Positions 33,426 to 45,430 of a stretch of DNA of 64,000 nucleotides are shown here, piece after piece. The notes beneath the pieces are model-generated. The model was not told the DNA's origin, ran no database searches, and saw nothing but the letters and a program-made list of their open reading frames with translations. Source of the stretch: Paulownia fortunei (taxonomy: Eukaryota; Streptophyta; Magnoliopsida; Lamiales; Paulowniaceae); contig CM033120.1 of NCBI GenBank assembly GCA_019321725.1, positions 6,391,694-6,455,693 on the forward strand. The letters are read 5' to 3'. Position 1 is the stretch's first letter, and every line of letters starts with the position of its first letter. The position numbers and the translations under genes are program-made.

Positions 33426-36261
33426 TGTGACAACCTCCCAAAAATATGTATAAATACATAGCAATAACATGTGCAACATAGTTTGTGCATGTATGCATAT
33501 GTATAACTTTTTTTTTCAGCTTGTTAGTTTGACAAAACACTAATAAAAGTAAATTGTTTCCACATCTAGTAACACTGTATATACATAGAGAGTTATTTGA
33601 ATAATAACAAGGCCTATCAAAATCATCACAAACTTAGACTCATTTACAATAGAGTTTTCAAAGTGATATATAAGATAAGGTCACTAACATAATCTAATGG
33701 ACCATAAAATCAAAAGAACAACCTATAAAATAGCACAATAGGTTGTCATCAAAGTACATTGATCGTTGAAAGCCTGTAGGAGCTCCACTACCAGCCCAGT
33801 AAACCAGATGTCTCAAGTCTCACCATGCTCACTTATAATGCATAAACAACATGAGCTAATGTTCAATATGAAAAAGTTATGTATGACAATAGTATGATAT
33901 AAAATCTTATGCAACTCACCTCTAACATATGTTGCTAGAAACTGTGTCATATTTGATTACTCATAAATCAAAGAGTTTTTATTCAAAATCACTTCATTTT
34001 ATAAGGCTTTTGGCCCACCTACTATGCACCAGAGAGAGCTTTGCATAATATCCATAATCAAATGGCCAATAACGGATTGATACAGTTGAGTGGACCATCC
34101 TCTCAGAAGCCCAGAGGTACACCCCCTGTCTTCCCCTATGATCACTCAAGAAGTATCCGACTTGTGGCATTAATCATAAGAAAGGTATAGTCAAGTGGAC
34201 CATCCTCTCATGATCACCAAAGGTCCACCCTTTGTCTTCTCATGTGATCTACCGAGAAGTATCCCACTTACGGTATCTAAAATATCACATAAGCATGCCT
34301 CGATGCACTAGTAGTGGCCAATAAACATCTTTATTCATGAAATCATTTCTCAAATCATATCGTGCATACAAGAACCTCAACTATACCCGTATACCATGCA
34401 TGCACATGAAAATGCTCATTAATGGTGTATTCATTATGAAATGCAAGTCATCTTGCTCTGAACATGTTTCAAGAATCATAAGCCCCTTAAAGTACATAAT
34501 ATACTCGTCATCCAGTCAATTTAAATATCATTAACACATTTGGTATAAATACTTCAAGATGTACTATGTTCACGTATTGTAGTTGCAAATGAATCTTTAC
34601 TTACCTTTCACTTGGTTAGTGGATTAGTATAGATTTGTTTGGTGTTCCTCTCCAATTTTAGATGTAAAATAGCCTGTAATATTACCCAACTTCAGGCACC
34701 ATTCCAATTTGGCAAGTTGAAAGCACAAAATCTCATACTAAGACCTTAAACACCAAGCTATCTAGGTAATAATCAAGCTATTACAAACTAGATCTCAATA
34801 TAGTCTCTCAAATACCTTAATTTCTGATCTTAGATATATGTAGACATCATTTAGTTGAAGTATTATAACTCTAATAGGTTTAGGTTGAAACATGCTAAGT
34901 TATAAAATGGGACAAATTCACATTTTCATATTTTCTTGTTGTCCAATTTAGTTGCATGATAATTTTGACATTCTTAAGCATATCCAATCACTCCGAAATT
35001 TTTACCATACTTAGCTAACATGTAGAGAAATGTAACCATATTATAGAATTGAAAAAACATACTGATTTACCTTAGCAAAACTAGACCCCTTATCACAGCA
35101 CAAAAACTGCAAGTTCTATCATAACAATTTTGAGCGTCTCTTCAAATATCAAACCATATTTCACTTTCTAACCTCTTGAAACTTACATAAATCACCTAAA
35201 CTCATATACAAACACATATATGGTGAAATATATAGGTTTTAATGAAGTTATTATACATATATAAAGCTTTAAAGACAAAACACAACAAGTATATAGTTTC
35301 TGTTCCTAATGATTTCTATTGTAATTTTGCAACTAAGAATCCTTCTTTTGTGAATTATTAGACCTTAAATAATATCCTAACATGATTATAAAAATTAATA
35401 AAAGATGTAGAAACCATAAACCCTTAAGTAATTCAAGAACTGAAATAAAAAACATGAGTTAAATTCACCTATGCACAGTTTTAAGCTTCTATTTGCTCCT
35501 CCTTACTTCCCTTTGCTTCCTTCACTTTTATATTTAGTTGGTATCACTTGACAGTAATTTATAAAATTCAATATGGAGGTTTGGAAGGTGAAATGACTCC
35601 GAAAATGGTTTTTGGTCGTGGTTCAATGATAGAGATGAAGAATGGTTGAGGTGGTAGCTTGAGGTGGCAAAGCTTTTAGGTGTTAAGTAGTTATACAAAT
35701 CTAATATAGTGTTTCTCATTATTTATTTATCTATTTATAATCTATTTTAATTTTCATACGATCAAATAATAAATTCTACCCAAATTTCTGAATCGTTCAT
35801 TCGTTCTCCTAACTGATTAACATTCAATTCTTAAATAATTGTCGAGTTTGCATTTCTAAAATCATATGCCCATATGGACCTTGTAATATGACACTTAAAT
35901 CACATTAGTCAAATATCCCAAGTATGATAATTTATGGATGTATACTTTTAAAACACCTTGATCTAATTGAATCGAATCATAAAGCTTTCTAGAAATATCT
36001 TTATCACTTCCAAAATTATAACATATAACTAATGAATATCCAATATATGGACATATCTATTCTTTTTCTCATCTAAATATATAATTATTTAATTAGGTTA
36101 TAAGATCTCAACCCCTAACATCATGTGAGAGCATTAGAGGTCTAACGATTAAGAATGGTATATAAGATGCTATGTAAATATTAATCCAAATTAATATATA
36201 AGTAACTCGTAATACATGAATCATATTGGCTAAATGAGTAGTGTGAGGCTTAAGTATTACA
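33426..36261 (-). mobile_element. TekA 5' LTR of copy A2, complete
   Basis: This is 2,836 bp on the minus strand, from TGTAATACTTAAGCC at 36261 to GTTGTCACA at 33426, next to a primer-binding site. It is the undamaged length reference for the family here. The right flank TTAGT (36262-36266) begins Athila-like gag sequence, so this is the outer edge of the TekA array. The matching duplication would lie left of the window. Confidence 0.92.
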
Positions 36262-36990
36262 TTAGTAGTCATCTCCTCAAGCAAAATATTGGCTTTGTCT
36301 ATGGTCTTAGACATTAAATTCCCACCTACGGGATCATCTATTAGGGTTTGAGTTTGCCTGTTCAAACTATTGTAGAAGTATTGTACCTACTGCCAATCCT
36401 CATAACTATGTTGAGGACACCTTCATAGAAAATCCTTAAACCTCTCCCAAGCTTCATATAGTGGCTCAAAATCTTGTTGGTGGAATTGAGCTATCTCACT
36501 CTTGAGTTGAAGTGTCTTATTTGGTGGAAAATACCTACCAAGAAATTTTTGTGTCAATTTATTCCAACTCGGTATGCTACTTGGTGCAAAAGATTATAAC
36601 CATAGCCTAGCTTTGTCCTAGAGTGAGAATGGAAATAAGCAAATTCTAATGGCATCGTCGGGCACTCCATTCATTTTAATGGTGTCACAAATCTCAAAAA
36701 ACATGGCTAAGTGTGCATTAGGATCATCTAATGCACTTCCTCTAAATTGACTCTATTACACCATGCTAATGAGACCCGATTTAAGCTCAAAATTATTAAC
36801 ATTGATCGATTGTCGAGAAATCCCAAAGAACTTTAGTTCATGGTTGGTTGAAAATTATTTTGGATAGCTCGTTGTGCTGGTGGTTGTTGCAATCAAAGAT
36901 TGGCATTCCCATTGGTATTGTTGATGTTGTCTGCCAGACTTGATTGTCAAATCTTTTTGCTGCTCTAATAGCTCGAAGAGTCCGTTTCAT
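36262..36990 (-). pseudogene. gag: AthE copy 1 gag, truncated by the TekA array
   Basis: The minus strand starts with an ATG at 36988-36990 (MKRTLRAIRAAKRFDNQ) and has stops and frameshifts. Near 36262-36365 it contains NRQTQTLIDDPVGGNLM and KTIDKANILLEEM, a conserved Athila-type gag segment. The second AthE copy has the same region at 47440-47530. The gene is cut by the TekA LTR at 36261. The rest of this element is not in the window. Confidence 0.82.
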
Positions 36991-37160
36991 TTTGAATCAA
37001 AATAACCCAAGTTAAGAGTCCTAGGCTTATGCATATAGATATGTATAATCCAATGAAAGACAAGACAACATCAAAATATGATAAGAAAGTAAAAACAATC
37101 TAAACTAAAATCAAGACTAAGTCATAACAATATTAATGCAATTATGATAAAACAATCTAC

Positions 37161-37179
37161 GACAACGGCGCTAAAAACT
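37161..37179 (-). other. AthE copy 1 primer-binding site (tRNA-Asp type)
   Basis: The minus strand reads TTTTTAGCGCCGTTGTCG; the Athila/Tat type is TGGCGCCGTTGTCGGGG. It lies about 15 bases after the LTR end at 37195. Confidence 0.75.
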
Positions 37180-37194
37180 TCTTCAAGAATATTT

Positions 37195-38712
37195 TGCAAA
37201 CTGCAAGTGTACGGTGTCAAGTTTTAATACAATGGTGAGTTAAGTATCATATCCACAAGGATTATAATAAAAAATTGCATCAAGTACCATAGTTGAAGTA
37301 GCCCTAATTTTATCTAGAAAATTGAGTGATGATTGGTAAACAAAGTGGTATAAGATAAAAAAAAAAAAAGCAAAGGCAAGAGTGGAATTCTTAGAAACAA
37401 TACAACAAACACCTTAGGAGCAAAAAATTCTAGAGGAGTGACTCACATAATTATCACCTATGTTCTTCCTTCCAAAACATACTAATTCAAGTCAACAATA
37501 CATATAAGGTAAGAATTCCTAAGGTCATCAATTATATCTCTCAAGTGTCGAATTGACTGTGAGTTCCAACATAAGTTTCAATATCTCTGTAAAAATTTAA
37601 GAATAAAACTCTACAAAAGTTGAATGAATTATTCTTCAAAACTTCAAAGGTTTCATAAGTTTCTCAACTCTATGATTCCTAGGTTGTGTTATCCTTATAA
37701 TCATGTATAATCTTCCCTCTCTCGAGTATCAAATCTCATACATCAAGCAATCTCAATTAATGACCAATTAATCAAGATGCAATATTAAACAAGATAGTAC
37801 AAACAAGATGAATAACTTGAAATAATATTGTTTAGAACTCTAAACATAGGATCAAATAAGATTACATCATCCTCAAGAAAGAAAAATTTAGTTCATTATG
37901 GATGAATACAATTTCAAGAAATACATAAGAAAGAGCATAGAAATTGTTAACCAATTTGTGAAGTGGGAGGAATGGTTGAAACTTTCCTCATCACTAAGAA
38001 TGGATTCCTTGGTTGATGCAAATCTTCTCTTAAATTTCTCAAGATGATTGCTCCATTTTCTTCTCTCAAGAGTCTTCTAAAAACCTAAGAAACCGTCATC
38101 TCACATTCTTGATTTTTCTCTCCTTTTTATCTCCACCAATCTCTCTCTTTTGCAAGTTGTAGCCACCCTATTTCTTAGCTATCTTGTCTTCTCTTTTAGC
38201 CATCATTTACCTTCTCTTTAGCCTCATTTTTATTTATTTTATGACACACTTTTTAGCCCATAAAATCTGATTCAATGTCTCCCATTATAGCTTCTTTATT
38301 CCCTTAAAGTCAGGTGATAAGAAAAGTAGACTGTGTGCAGGAAATGTAACCATGATGGGGCATGCTCAAACCATGTCGGGGCATGCTTTTTGTGTTGAGG
38401 CATGCTCGCGGCATGCTATCTATTGGACTGGCATGCCACAACATGCTCAGACCATATCGTGGAATTCACATTTGTGCTTGTTTTTCTTTATTTTTAGGCC
38501 ATGTCGGGGCATGGAATGACTATGCTGTAACATGCCTTTATCTTTTTCATATTTTTGGCTTGTTTTGTCCCTCATTTTTCTTCTTGACTTGCATTTCGGA
38601 AAGTTGTTATGTAATGCATTAAAACATGCTTAAATACTAGATAAATTGCTTGAGATCAATCAAATAATCAGTCTAGAAGTACTTAATTTATTGGTATAAA
38701 ACCAACTTATCA
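37195..38712 (-). mobile_element. AthE LTR shared between two AthE copies
   Basis: This 1,518-bp LTR starts TGATAAGTTGG at 38712 and ends GCAGTTTGCA at 37195 on the minus strand. A polypurine tract lies on its upstream side (38713-38728) and a primer-binding site on its downstream side (37161-37179). One LTR therefore serves as the 3' LTR of copy 2 and the 5' LTR of copy 1. A cluster of GCATGC-type motifs lies at 38355-38470. Confidence 0.85.
38355..38530. repeat. GCATGC-motif cluster in AthE LTR
   Basis: Several GGCATGC, ACATGC and CATGTCGGGG motifs recur in about 150 bp. The second AthE LTR has the same cluster at 50143-50275. GCATGC is palindromic, so it could bind a dimeric factor, but this is inference. 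Confidence 0.6.
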
Positions 38713-38728
38713 AATACCCCTAAACTTG
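38713..38728 (-). other. AthE copy 2 polypurine tract
   Basis: Minus strand CAAGTTTAGGGGTATT directly precedes the LTR start TGATAAG. Athila-type elements commonly have a similar G-rich tract before TTTGATAAG. Confidence 0.7.
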
Positions 38729-40149
38729 AAGATTTGCTTATCCTCTAGCATCAAACATGAATTCTCAATAACAACCCCTCTATGAATCAGGTTACCAAAG
38801 TTAAGAAAGTTTTTCTAACATCTTATCTCAAAAGAATAGAAAAATATACCAAGTTTACACGCTAACATGCATATTAGTTTTACTTAACTTCATGGTCTTG
38901 TGTGTGTAAATGTGAAAGTAGTAGTTTACCAACTTGTATTTATCATCCGAATAGGTTTATAAAGTCAACTACCTATTTGATCCACTTTTGAAATGATCAC
39001 AAAACTCCATAGGCTTATTTTTCACACTAATATCCACTAATATAGGTAGATCATAACATTAAAGATCTAATAAACTTCCAAATCTTGTATTGTGAGGTTT
39101 GGGTAATGGTGGGAAAATATGGAAAATTGTAGCTAAAAATTACCAATTTTACATAATCATACTAGAACCTTTATGAATGAGCACCAACTTCTTCATCAAT
39201 CCCTTCATTTTTCTTTATTGAACATCCTATTTTTCTTCTTTTTTGATCTTGGATTACCCCCAAATTTGTTTCTTGTATTGTATACAATGGGGGTCTATTT
39301 GTTTTACCATACACCTCAATTCATAATCTCTTCACTTTTATTATTTTTCAATCTTTTTTGTTCTTTATTTTTTAAATACAACAATTCATTTAAGAATGAT
39401 TGTGTAAATGAGAAGAAAAAGGGTTAAAAATTAGAATTTTTCATAAAGTTCGATAATGTGTATGGGGTGTCCAAAGAATTATTTTAATAGGCTCAATAGG
39501 GGACACTAAGGAATAATTCAAGTATAGGTTGGCTTCAAAAGCTCAAACGGTCCAAAAATAGCCTAAATCATCTCTCTAATGCTATGCCACCTAGGATTTT
39601 GCCTTGACTAGTGATCAAATAAGTTCTGAAGGTTGGTGGGATCATTTGAGAAACAATTAGACCTTATAAACTGTCTCTAAACAATTAAATATAACTCAAC
39701 AAACTACTTAGTGCAACAAGATTCATAAGACCTCATAAAATAAATAAAACTAATTTTTGATGTTTAGATGCGTAAATAAACGTATGTATTCTAATATTCA
39801 CAAACATACACATAGTTCATCACTATACTTGACAATCAATAAACTAAACAAGTCTATGGATTAAACTCAACAAGCTACAAACAAACATTAAACTTCTCAA
39901 GCAACAAGCAATTATCCTAAACTCCTAAACTCCCCGACTTTCCTGAAAATGGGTGGTGTTCAGTCCTCGGTGGGAGGGGACCCTCAGACGAAGATGACTT
40001 CTTTGAATTTTCAGCTTTTAACCGGCAAAAATGAGTAAAATATCAAGGAACAATCATCATGTTATGAAACAACACAAGAATAACATGAAATAAAACAACA
40101 CAAACAAAAACAAGAATAGAGAGCTTAGGTTGCTTCCCAAGAAGCGCTT
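38729..40149 (-). other. AthE copy 2 region between pol and 3' LTR
   Basis: This is the position of the long 3' region of Athila elements, where some family members have an env-like gene. I see no open frame of that kind on the minus strand and no recognisable motif. Short plus-strand frames (for example 39173-39427) are AT-rich and unsupported. The stretch 39900-40150 includes a CCTCAGACGAAGATGAC-like segment of unknown role. Confidence 0.5.
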
Positions 40150-41250
40150 GCTTAAGGTCTTTAGCTAGACCGAATTGAATACCTTAGGTTGCTACTGCAA
40201 GTGGAAGATTAGACATCTTCTAAATTTTATTTCCATAATAATGTTTCAACCATTGTCCATTGACACGAAATAATGTATCGTCCTTACTTTTGAGCTCAAC
40301 CTCCCCAAATGAAAATGTCTTGTTGGCAATAAAGGGACCTGACCATCTAGATTTCAATTTTCCCAAAAAAAACTTTTAATCTAGAATTAAAAAGAAACAC
40401 AAGTTGTTCAGGTTGAAATTCCCATCTCAAGATCATTTTGTCATGCCATTGTTTTGTTCTTTCTTTATAAATTTTAGCATTTTCATAAGCATCAAGCCTA
40501 AATTCCTCTATTTCATTGAGTTGTAATAATCTTTTTTCTTCAATTGCCTTTGTATCAAAATTTAATTGTTGTATAGCCTAATATGCTCTATGTTCTAGCC
40601 CAACGGGGAGGTGACAAACTTTTTCAAAAACTAATCGATAAGGAGACATTTCTATAGAAGTTTTATATGCTATGCGGTATGCCTATAATGCATCATCAAG
40701 CTTATACGCCCAATCCTTTCAATTAATACTTACTGTATTCTCAAGGATTTGTTTCACTTCCCAGTTTGAGATTTTGGCTTATCCATTTGATTGAGAATGG
40801 TATCCAAGAGCTCTCTTATGTCTTACACCATACTTAGCCAAAAGGTAATTAAATATTTTATTGTAAAAATGAGAACTTTCATCACTTACAATTGCTCTAG
40901 GTGTGCCAAAATGAGTGAAAATATGTTTGTGCATGAATTTAAGCACTACCTTAGCATCATTAGTAGTGTGACAATTGCTTCTACCCACTTGGTGACATAA
41001 TCCACAACAAGCAAAATGTATGATCGACCATTTGATGGAGGAAATGGTCCTATGAATTCAATCCTCCAAACATCAAAGAGTTCAACTTCCATTATGTTTT
41101 TCAAAGAAAGCTCATGGCATCTAATAATTGTTCCAACCCTTTAACATCGATCACATATCTGCACAAAAGCATAACAATCCTTAAACAAAGTTGGCTAATA
41201 AAAACCATATTGCAATACCTTAGAAGCTATCCTTGTAGGTCCGAAATGAC
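40150..41250 (-). pseudogene. AthE copy 2 integrase
   Basis: The minus strand shows an OTA-type integrase in several frames. The zinc-finger region has GSHFGPTRIASKVLQYGFY and a CDRC-like Cys pair near 41130-41250. [18 protein letters not shown] near 41040-41085 has the first catalytic Asp replaced by Glu (usual WGIDF). Then comes WVEAI. The open stretch 40779-40988 has FTHFGTPRAIVSDESSHFYN with the second Asp, and YHSQSNG followed by a stop and Lys where the catalytic Glu is expected. Inactive. Confidence 0.82.
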
Positions 41251-41630
41251 TACCTCATGGGGATGAATAATAATGCTTTAGAATTTCATTTGTTTTCTCC
41301 ATTGAAATGCATGTCCGAATCACAAAATCTAAACACCTTTTGAAGAGTAAGGGATCATCCCATAGATATGATTTCACATCATGTAAGAATTTTTTATTTT
41401 GATGATATGTGATGTCCGGGGGCAATAATCCACCTACAAGATAATTCACAAAACCTGCATCCCAAGGTAAATTATCTTTGATTGCTAAAATAAACTCATC
41501 TGGGAAAAAATCTTTAATTAGTTCTTCAAAGTTCTCATTTTTCTGTTCCAACCTCGATAAGTGATCAGCCACCACATTTTTACTTCCCTTCTTGTCTTTG
41601 ATTTCAATATCAAATTTTTGAAGGAGTATC
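41251..41630 (-). pseudogene. AthE copy 2 RNase H end and linker to integrase
   Basis: The open stretch on the minus strand (up to 41630, continuing as a chimera into LTR sequence to 41755) contains FDIEIKDKKGSKNVVADHLS, the C-terminal RNase H motif of this lineage. A segment with FPDEFILAI and LPWDAGFVNYLVGG leads to the integrase. It is split from the rest of RNase H by the TekC solo LTR. Confidence 0.85.
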
Positions 41631-44278
41631 TGTAACACCCCCATCACTACACAATCATATATATTGTATAATTTGACATGATAGACCTTATGTGCATACG
41701 AGAAATTTTTTTTTTGTAACACTTTAAGAAAAGATAAATCACTTCTTACATGCACAACCCTGTTTAAAATACTTTCTCACACATGTCATGTATATAGTAG
41801 GATCAGTATTTATATAAAAGTACAACACCCACAACGAACACAATATTTACATACTTATTTACAGTAAAGTTTTAAAAGCAAAATATAGTACTAGTCTAAA
41901 AATATAATACAACAGACTCAAAATATAATAAGCCAACAAAATAGCCTAACAGGTCGTCATTCATGTACACACTCCCTTAGATACCTGCAGGAGCTCCAAC
42001 AGCTGCCTAACCAGTAAAAGATGCTTCAAGCATCGTCGTACGCACCTACAATACATAAACTATATGAGTTAACGCTCAACAAGTAAAGATTATGCATATC
42101 AAAGAATAATCCACAATATCAAGTCTGCATCTCAAAATACTATGCCTACAATGCAATTTTATGCATCAAAATATTTCTCTTAAAATTATTTCTTTCTTGG
42201 GCCCCTGACCAATGCTACTATCCCATGCACCGGAAAAGAGCTCTGTACATTGCCATAATCCAATGGCCAATAATCATATAAGCATCCAAATCCATGCATA
42301 CTCATACGCCTGCAAATCCATGCACGCGAACCTATAAATCCATGCATGCTTCGGTGCACTAGTAGTGGTTAGCAAAATATTTTCCTTTCTCAAAATTATG
42401 TCGTGCAATGCATGATTTATCACAATGCTCGTATATGATGCATGCATGTGCCAATGACAATGCCCATGTATGTATACTCAATGGAGAGCCTATTACTATG
42501 CACATATGATTTATGATATTACATATAATTCACACATCTACTATGTCTATGCATGGTAGTTGTAAATGAATCTTTACTAACCTTTCACTTAGTTGGTAGC
42601 TTAGTCTAGATTTGTTTAGTATTCCTCTCCAACCTTAGATGCAAAATCGCCTGTAATATTACCCAACATCAAACACCATTCCCAATTTGGCAAGTTGAAA
42701 GCACAAAATCTCATACTAAGACCTTGAACACCAAGCTATCTAGGTAACAATCAGACTTTCACAAACTAGAACCCAATATAGTCCCTCAAATACCTTAATT
42801 TCTCATCTTAAATACATGTAAACATCATGTAATTGAATTATTATCACTCTAATTGCATGTACCTAATTGTTACAACTTGATAGCAATATTTTTAGGCTGA
42901 AACATTCTAAGTTATTAAATGGGACATATTTTCACCTCTAATTTCCTTGCTGCCGCATTAGGTTTCATAGACATTTTGACATCCTTAGGAATATTTATTC
43001 ACTCTAAAAATTTTACCACACTTAGATAATATGTAGAACAATATAACCATGCCATAAAGTTTCCAAACTACATGGGTCTAGGTCCTGTAATTCAGTCCCC
43101 TTCACAGCACACCAGAACATATATGCTTACTTTGGTAATTTTTAGTGTTTTCTTCAATATCATGCCCAACCCATATATAAACATGTATATGATGATAATT
43201 ACAGTTTTTATTCTACATATTATACACTTTTGAAGTCTAAAACACAAGAATACAGCAAGGTGACAGTTTCTAGTACAAGTGTTTTATATCAAATATTTCC
43301 AACCACAAACCCTTTCTTTATGCATCAAAGCCTATCTAATAATATTATAACATATTTATAAATAATATTCAAAGCTTAATAAGCCAATAAACCTCAAAAT
43401 AAATCTAAAAGTCATGCCAAACCCGTAGGTTAAGCTCACCTTGCACAGTTTTCTACTTGAACTTGGTTATTTCTCCTTCCTTTTGCTTTGCCTCCTTTTA
43501 TGGTTGGAATCACTTAGCACCTATTTAGAGAGATTTTTTCATGTATTTAGAAGCTAAAATGGTTCAGAAGAAGGTTCAAGTAGTGGCTATTAGCTTAAGA
43601 GTGAAGAATAGGTTGAGGTGCTAGCTTGATAAGTCTAAGCATGAGGTGGCATAAGCTTGAGGTGGCATGTAATGGTATATCTGATTTTCTCCCTTATCTT
43701 GCAGCCCTAATCTTGTGTGTCTCACATATTCTTATTTGGTTGCAACCTATCTTCGTCACCATTCATTCCCGTAGCTAATTTCTGTGTCCTTTCATTAGGT
43801 TCTTCACCCAAAAAAAATTATCGGTTCTTGCCTGATTGATAAGTTTGTGCATCGATAGTGTTACAAACCTATGAACCTAGTTATATAACATTTAAATTAT
43901 AGTATTGTATGTCTAGTTGTCCCAAGTGTATGATTTAAATATACATATAATATTAAAATTCAGGATCAAACCGACTCACTTTCTATAAACTTTTCGGTGA
44001 CACCTTTTGAACTCCTAAGGTTACCACATGTAACATAGCACTATTCACTATATTGATACCTAAATTTCTTCTTATCTCAATACAAAATCAACCACTTAGG
44101 TTAGGGGATTCAATAATCAATACCGTGCAAGAGCTTCAAAATTAAGTTTAATGATTAAGAACGCCGTATAAAATAAAATGAATTATATGATATCATATCA
44201 ATGCAAATATCACGCAATTAATATGTAATGCATGAATCATATCTGGCCATGTGAGTAGTAAGAGGCTTGGGTATCACA
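41631..44278 (-). mobile_element. TekC solo LTR in AthE pol
   Basis: This 2,648-bp LTR starts TGTGATACCCAAGCC at 44278 and ends GGGGGTGTTACA at 41631 on the minus strand. It has a perfect GTATC target-site duplication (41626-41630 and 44279-44283). No element interior is present. It is the only unbroken TekC LTR in the window and is the reference for the split copy (12517-13245 plus 18104-20103). Confidence 0.95.
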
Positions 44279-44283
44279 GTATC

Positions 44284-44758
44284 CACCAGATTAGCCTTGG
44301 TTTTGCATCATTTTTAGGAAAGAGGTGCTTAATAGTAGCATGATGGTATACACTATCAATTTGGTACCTACGAGATAAATACAAAATTTATAAAATTGAA
44401 AAAGAACAGCTAACAAATCTTTTTCACTGATGGTGTAATTTTATTGGGTATCATCAAGTGTTTAACTTGCATAGTAAATGGCCCTGAATATTTTATCTCT
44501 TCTTTGTCCTAACACCCCTCCAACTGCATATCATTATCATCACACATAAGCTCAAGTGGTTGGGTCGAATCTGGTACCACCATAATAGGAGTTGAAATGA
44601 CAGCCTTCTTGATGTGATCAAAGGCTTGTATGTAATTAACATCAAAATCAAATGGCTTATCTTTTTCCAAAAGGTTGCGGAAAGGTTTTATCATTTTTAA
44701 AAAATATTTAATAAATCTTCTATAAAATCTGATATATCCTAAAAAACTAGAGCAACTT
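44284..44758 (-). pseudogene. AthE copy 2 RT-RNase H connection
   Basis: The minus strand 44509-44694 is open and reads IKPFRNLLEKDKPFDFD, then AFDHIKKAVISTPIMVVPD. This is the thumb-connection region that precedes RNase H in Athila elements. A DASD-like RNase H start is degraded into DDNDMQL. The remainder up to 44284 has stops. Confidence 0.78.
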
Positions 44759-45430
44759 TCACATTAATTGGTGGTGGAAGTTTTCAATAGCAATGATTTT
44801 GGCTCGGTCTACCTCAAGTCCTTCAGAAGACACTCGGTATCCCAAAGTAATACTTTCTTTTACCATAAAATGGTATTTTTCCCAATTTAAAACTAAGTTA
44901 GTCTCCTCATATCTCAACAAAACCAAAGAAATATTATGTAGACATATATTAAATGAGGAGCCAAATACTGAAAAATTATCTATGAAAATTTCCATTATGT
45001 TCTCCACCATATTATGAAAAATTGCCATCATGCATCTTTGAAATATGGTTAGGGCATTGCATAATCTAAATAGTATTCTTCAAAAAGCAAAAGTACCATA
45101 AGGGCATGTGAATGTTGTTTTCTCTTGGTCTTCGGGTGTTATGATAATTTGATTGTACCCCGAATAAGTATCAAGAAAATAATAGTATTGATACCCTGCA
45201 AGTTGGTCTAACATTTGATCAATAAATGGGAGGGGAAAATGGTCTTTTCTAGTAGCTTCGTTGAATTTTCTATAATCAATACACACTTGCCAACATGTAT
45301 ACACACTTGCCAACATGTGACCATTCTTGTTGGTATTAGTTCATTGTTATCATTTTAAATTATGGTCATGCCACCCTTTTCTGGAACTACTTGAACCGGA
45401 CTCATCCAAGAACTATCAGAAATTATATAA
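44759..45430 (-). pseudogene. AthE copy 2 reverse transcriptase
   Basis: Two open stretches on the minus strand hold the palm. 45080-45316 has VCIDYRKFNEATRKDHFPLP, then DQMLDQLAG, YFLDTYSGYNQI and EKTTFTCPYGTFAF. 44759-45031 has the active-site box IFIDNFSVFG, where the second catalytic Asp is Asn. These motifs are characteristic of Athila-type elements. A 20-bp exact tandem duplication at 45279-45318 breaks the frame upstream of the fingers motif. Inactive. Confidence 0.9.
45279..45318. repeat. 20-bp exact tandem duplication in AthE RT
   Basis: ATACACACTTGCCAACATGT occurs twice in direct succession. The length is not a multiple of three, so it shifts the reading frame. Confidence 0.9.

Larger units (their letters stand above)
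21588..34226 (-). repeat. Threefold tandem array of a 2.64-kb LTR-gag-protease unit
   Basis: Three consecutive units (21588-27225, 27226-29980, 29981-34226) each run, on the plus strand, from the protease-RT border through protease, gag and primer site into about 0.8 kb of LTR end. They then jump back to the protease-RT border. Removing nested insertions gives 2,635 bp (unit 1, without the TekA solo LTR), 2,637 bp (unit 2, without a 118-bp duplication) and 2,628 bp (unit 3, without the LtrG LTR). The joins at about 27225 and 29980 are the same: CCAAAGGTCCACC of the LTR meets GGTAATC(C)AGGAAG of pol. Unit 3 alone continues into a complete LTR. Confidence 0.9.

Noticed and set aside
39173..39427. 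Possible env-like gene in the 3' region of AthE
   Set aside because: The frame is on the wrong strand for the element and is phenylalanine/leucine-rich low-complexity sequence.
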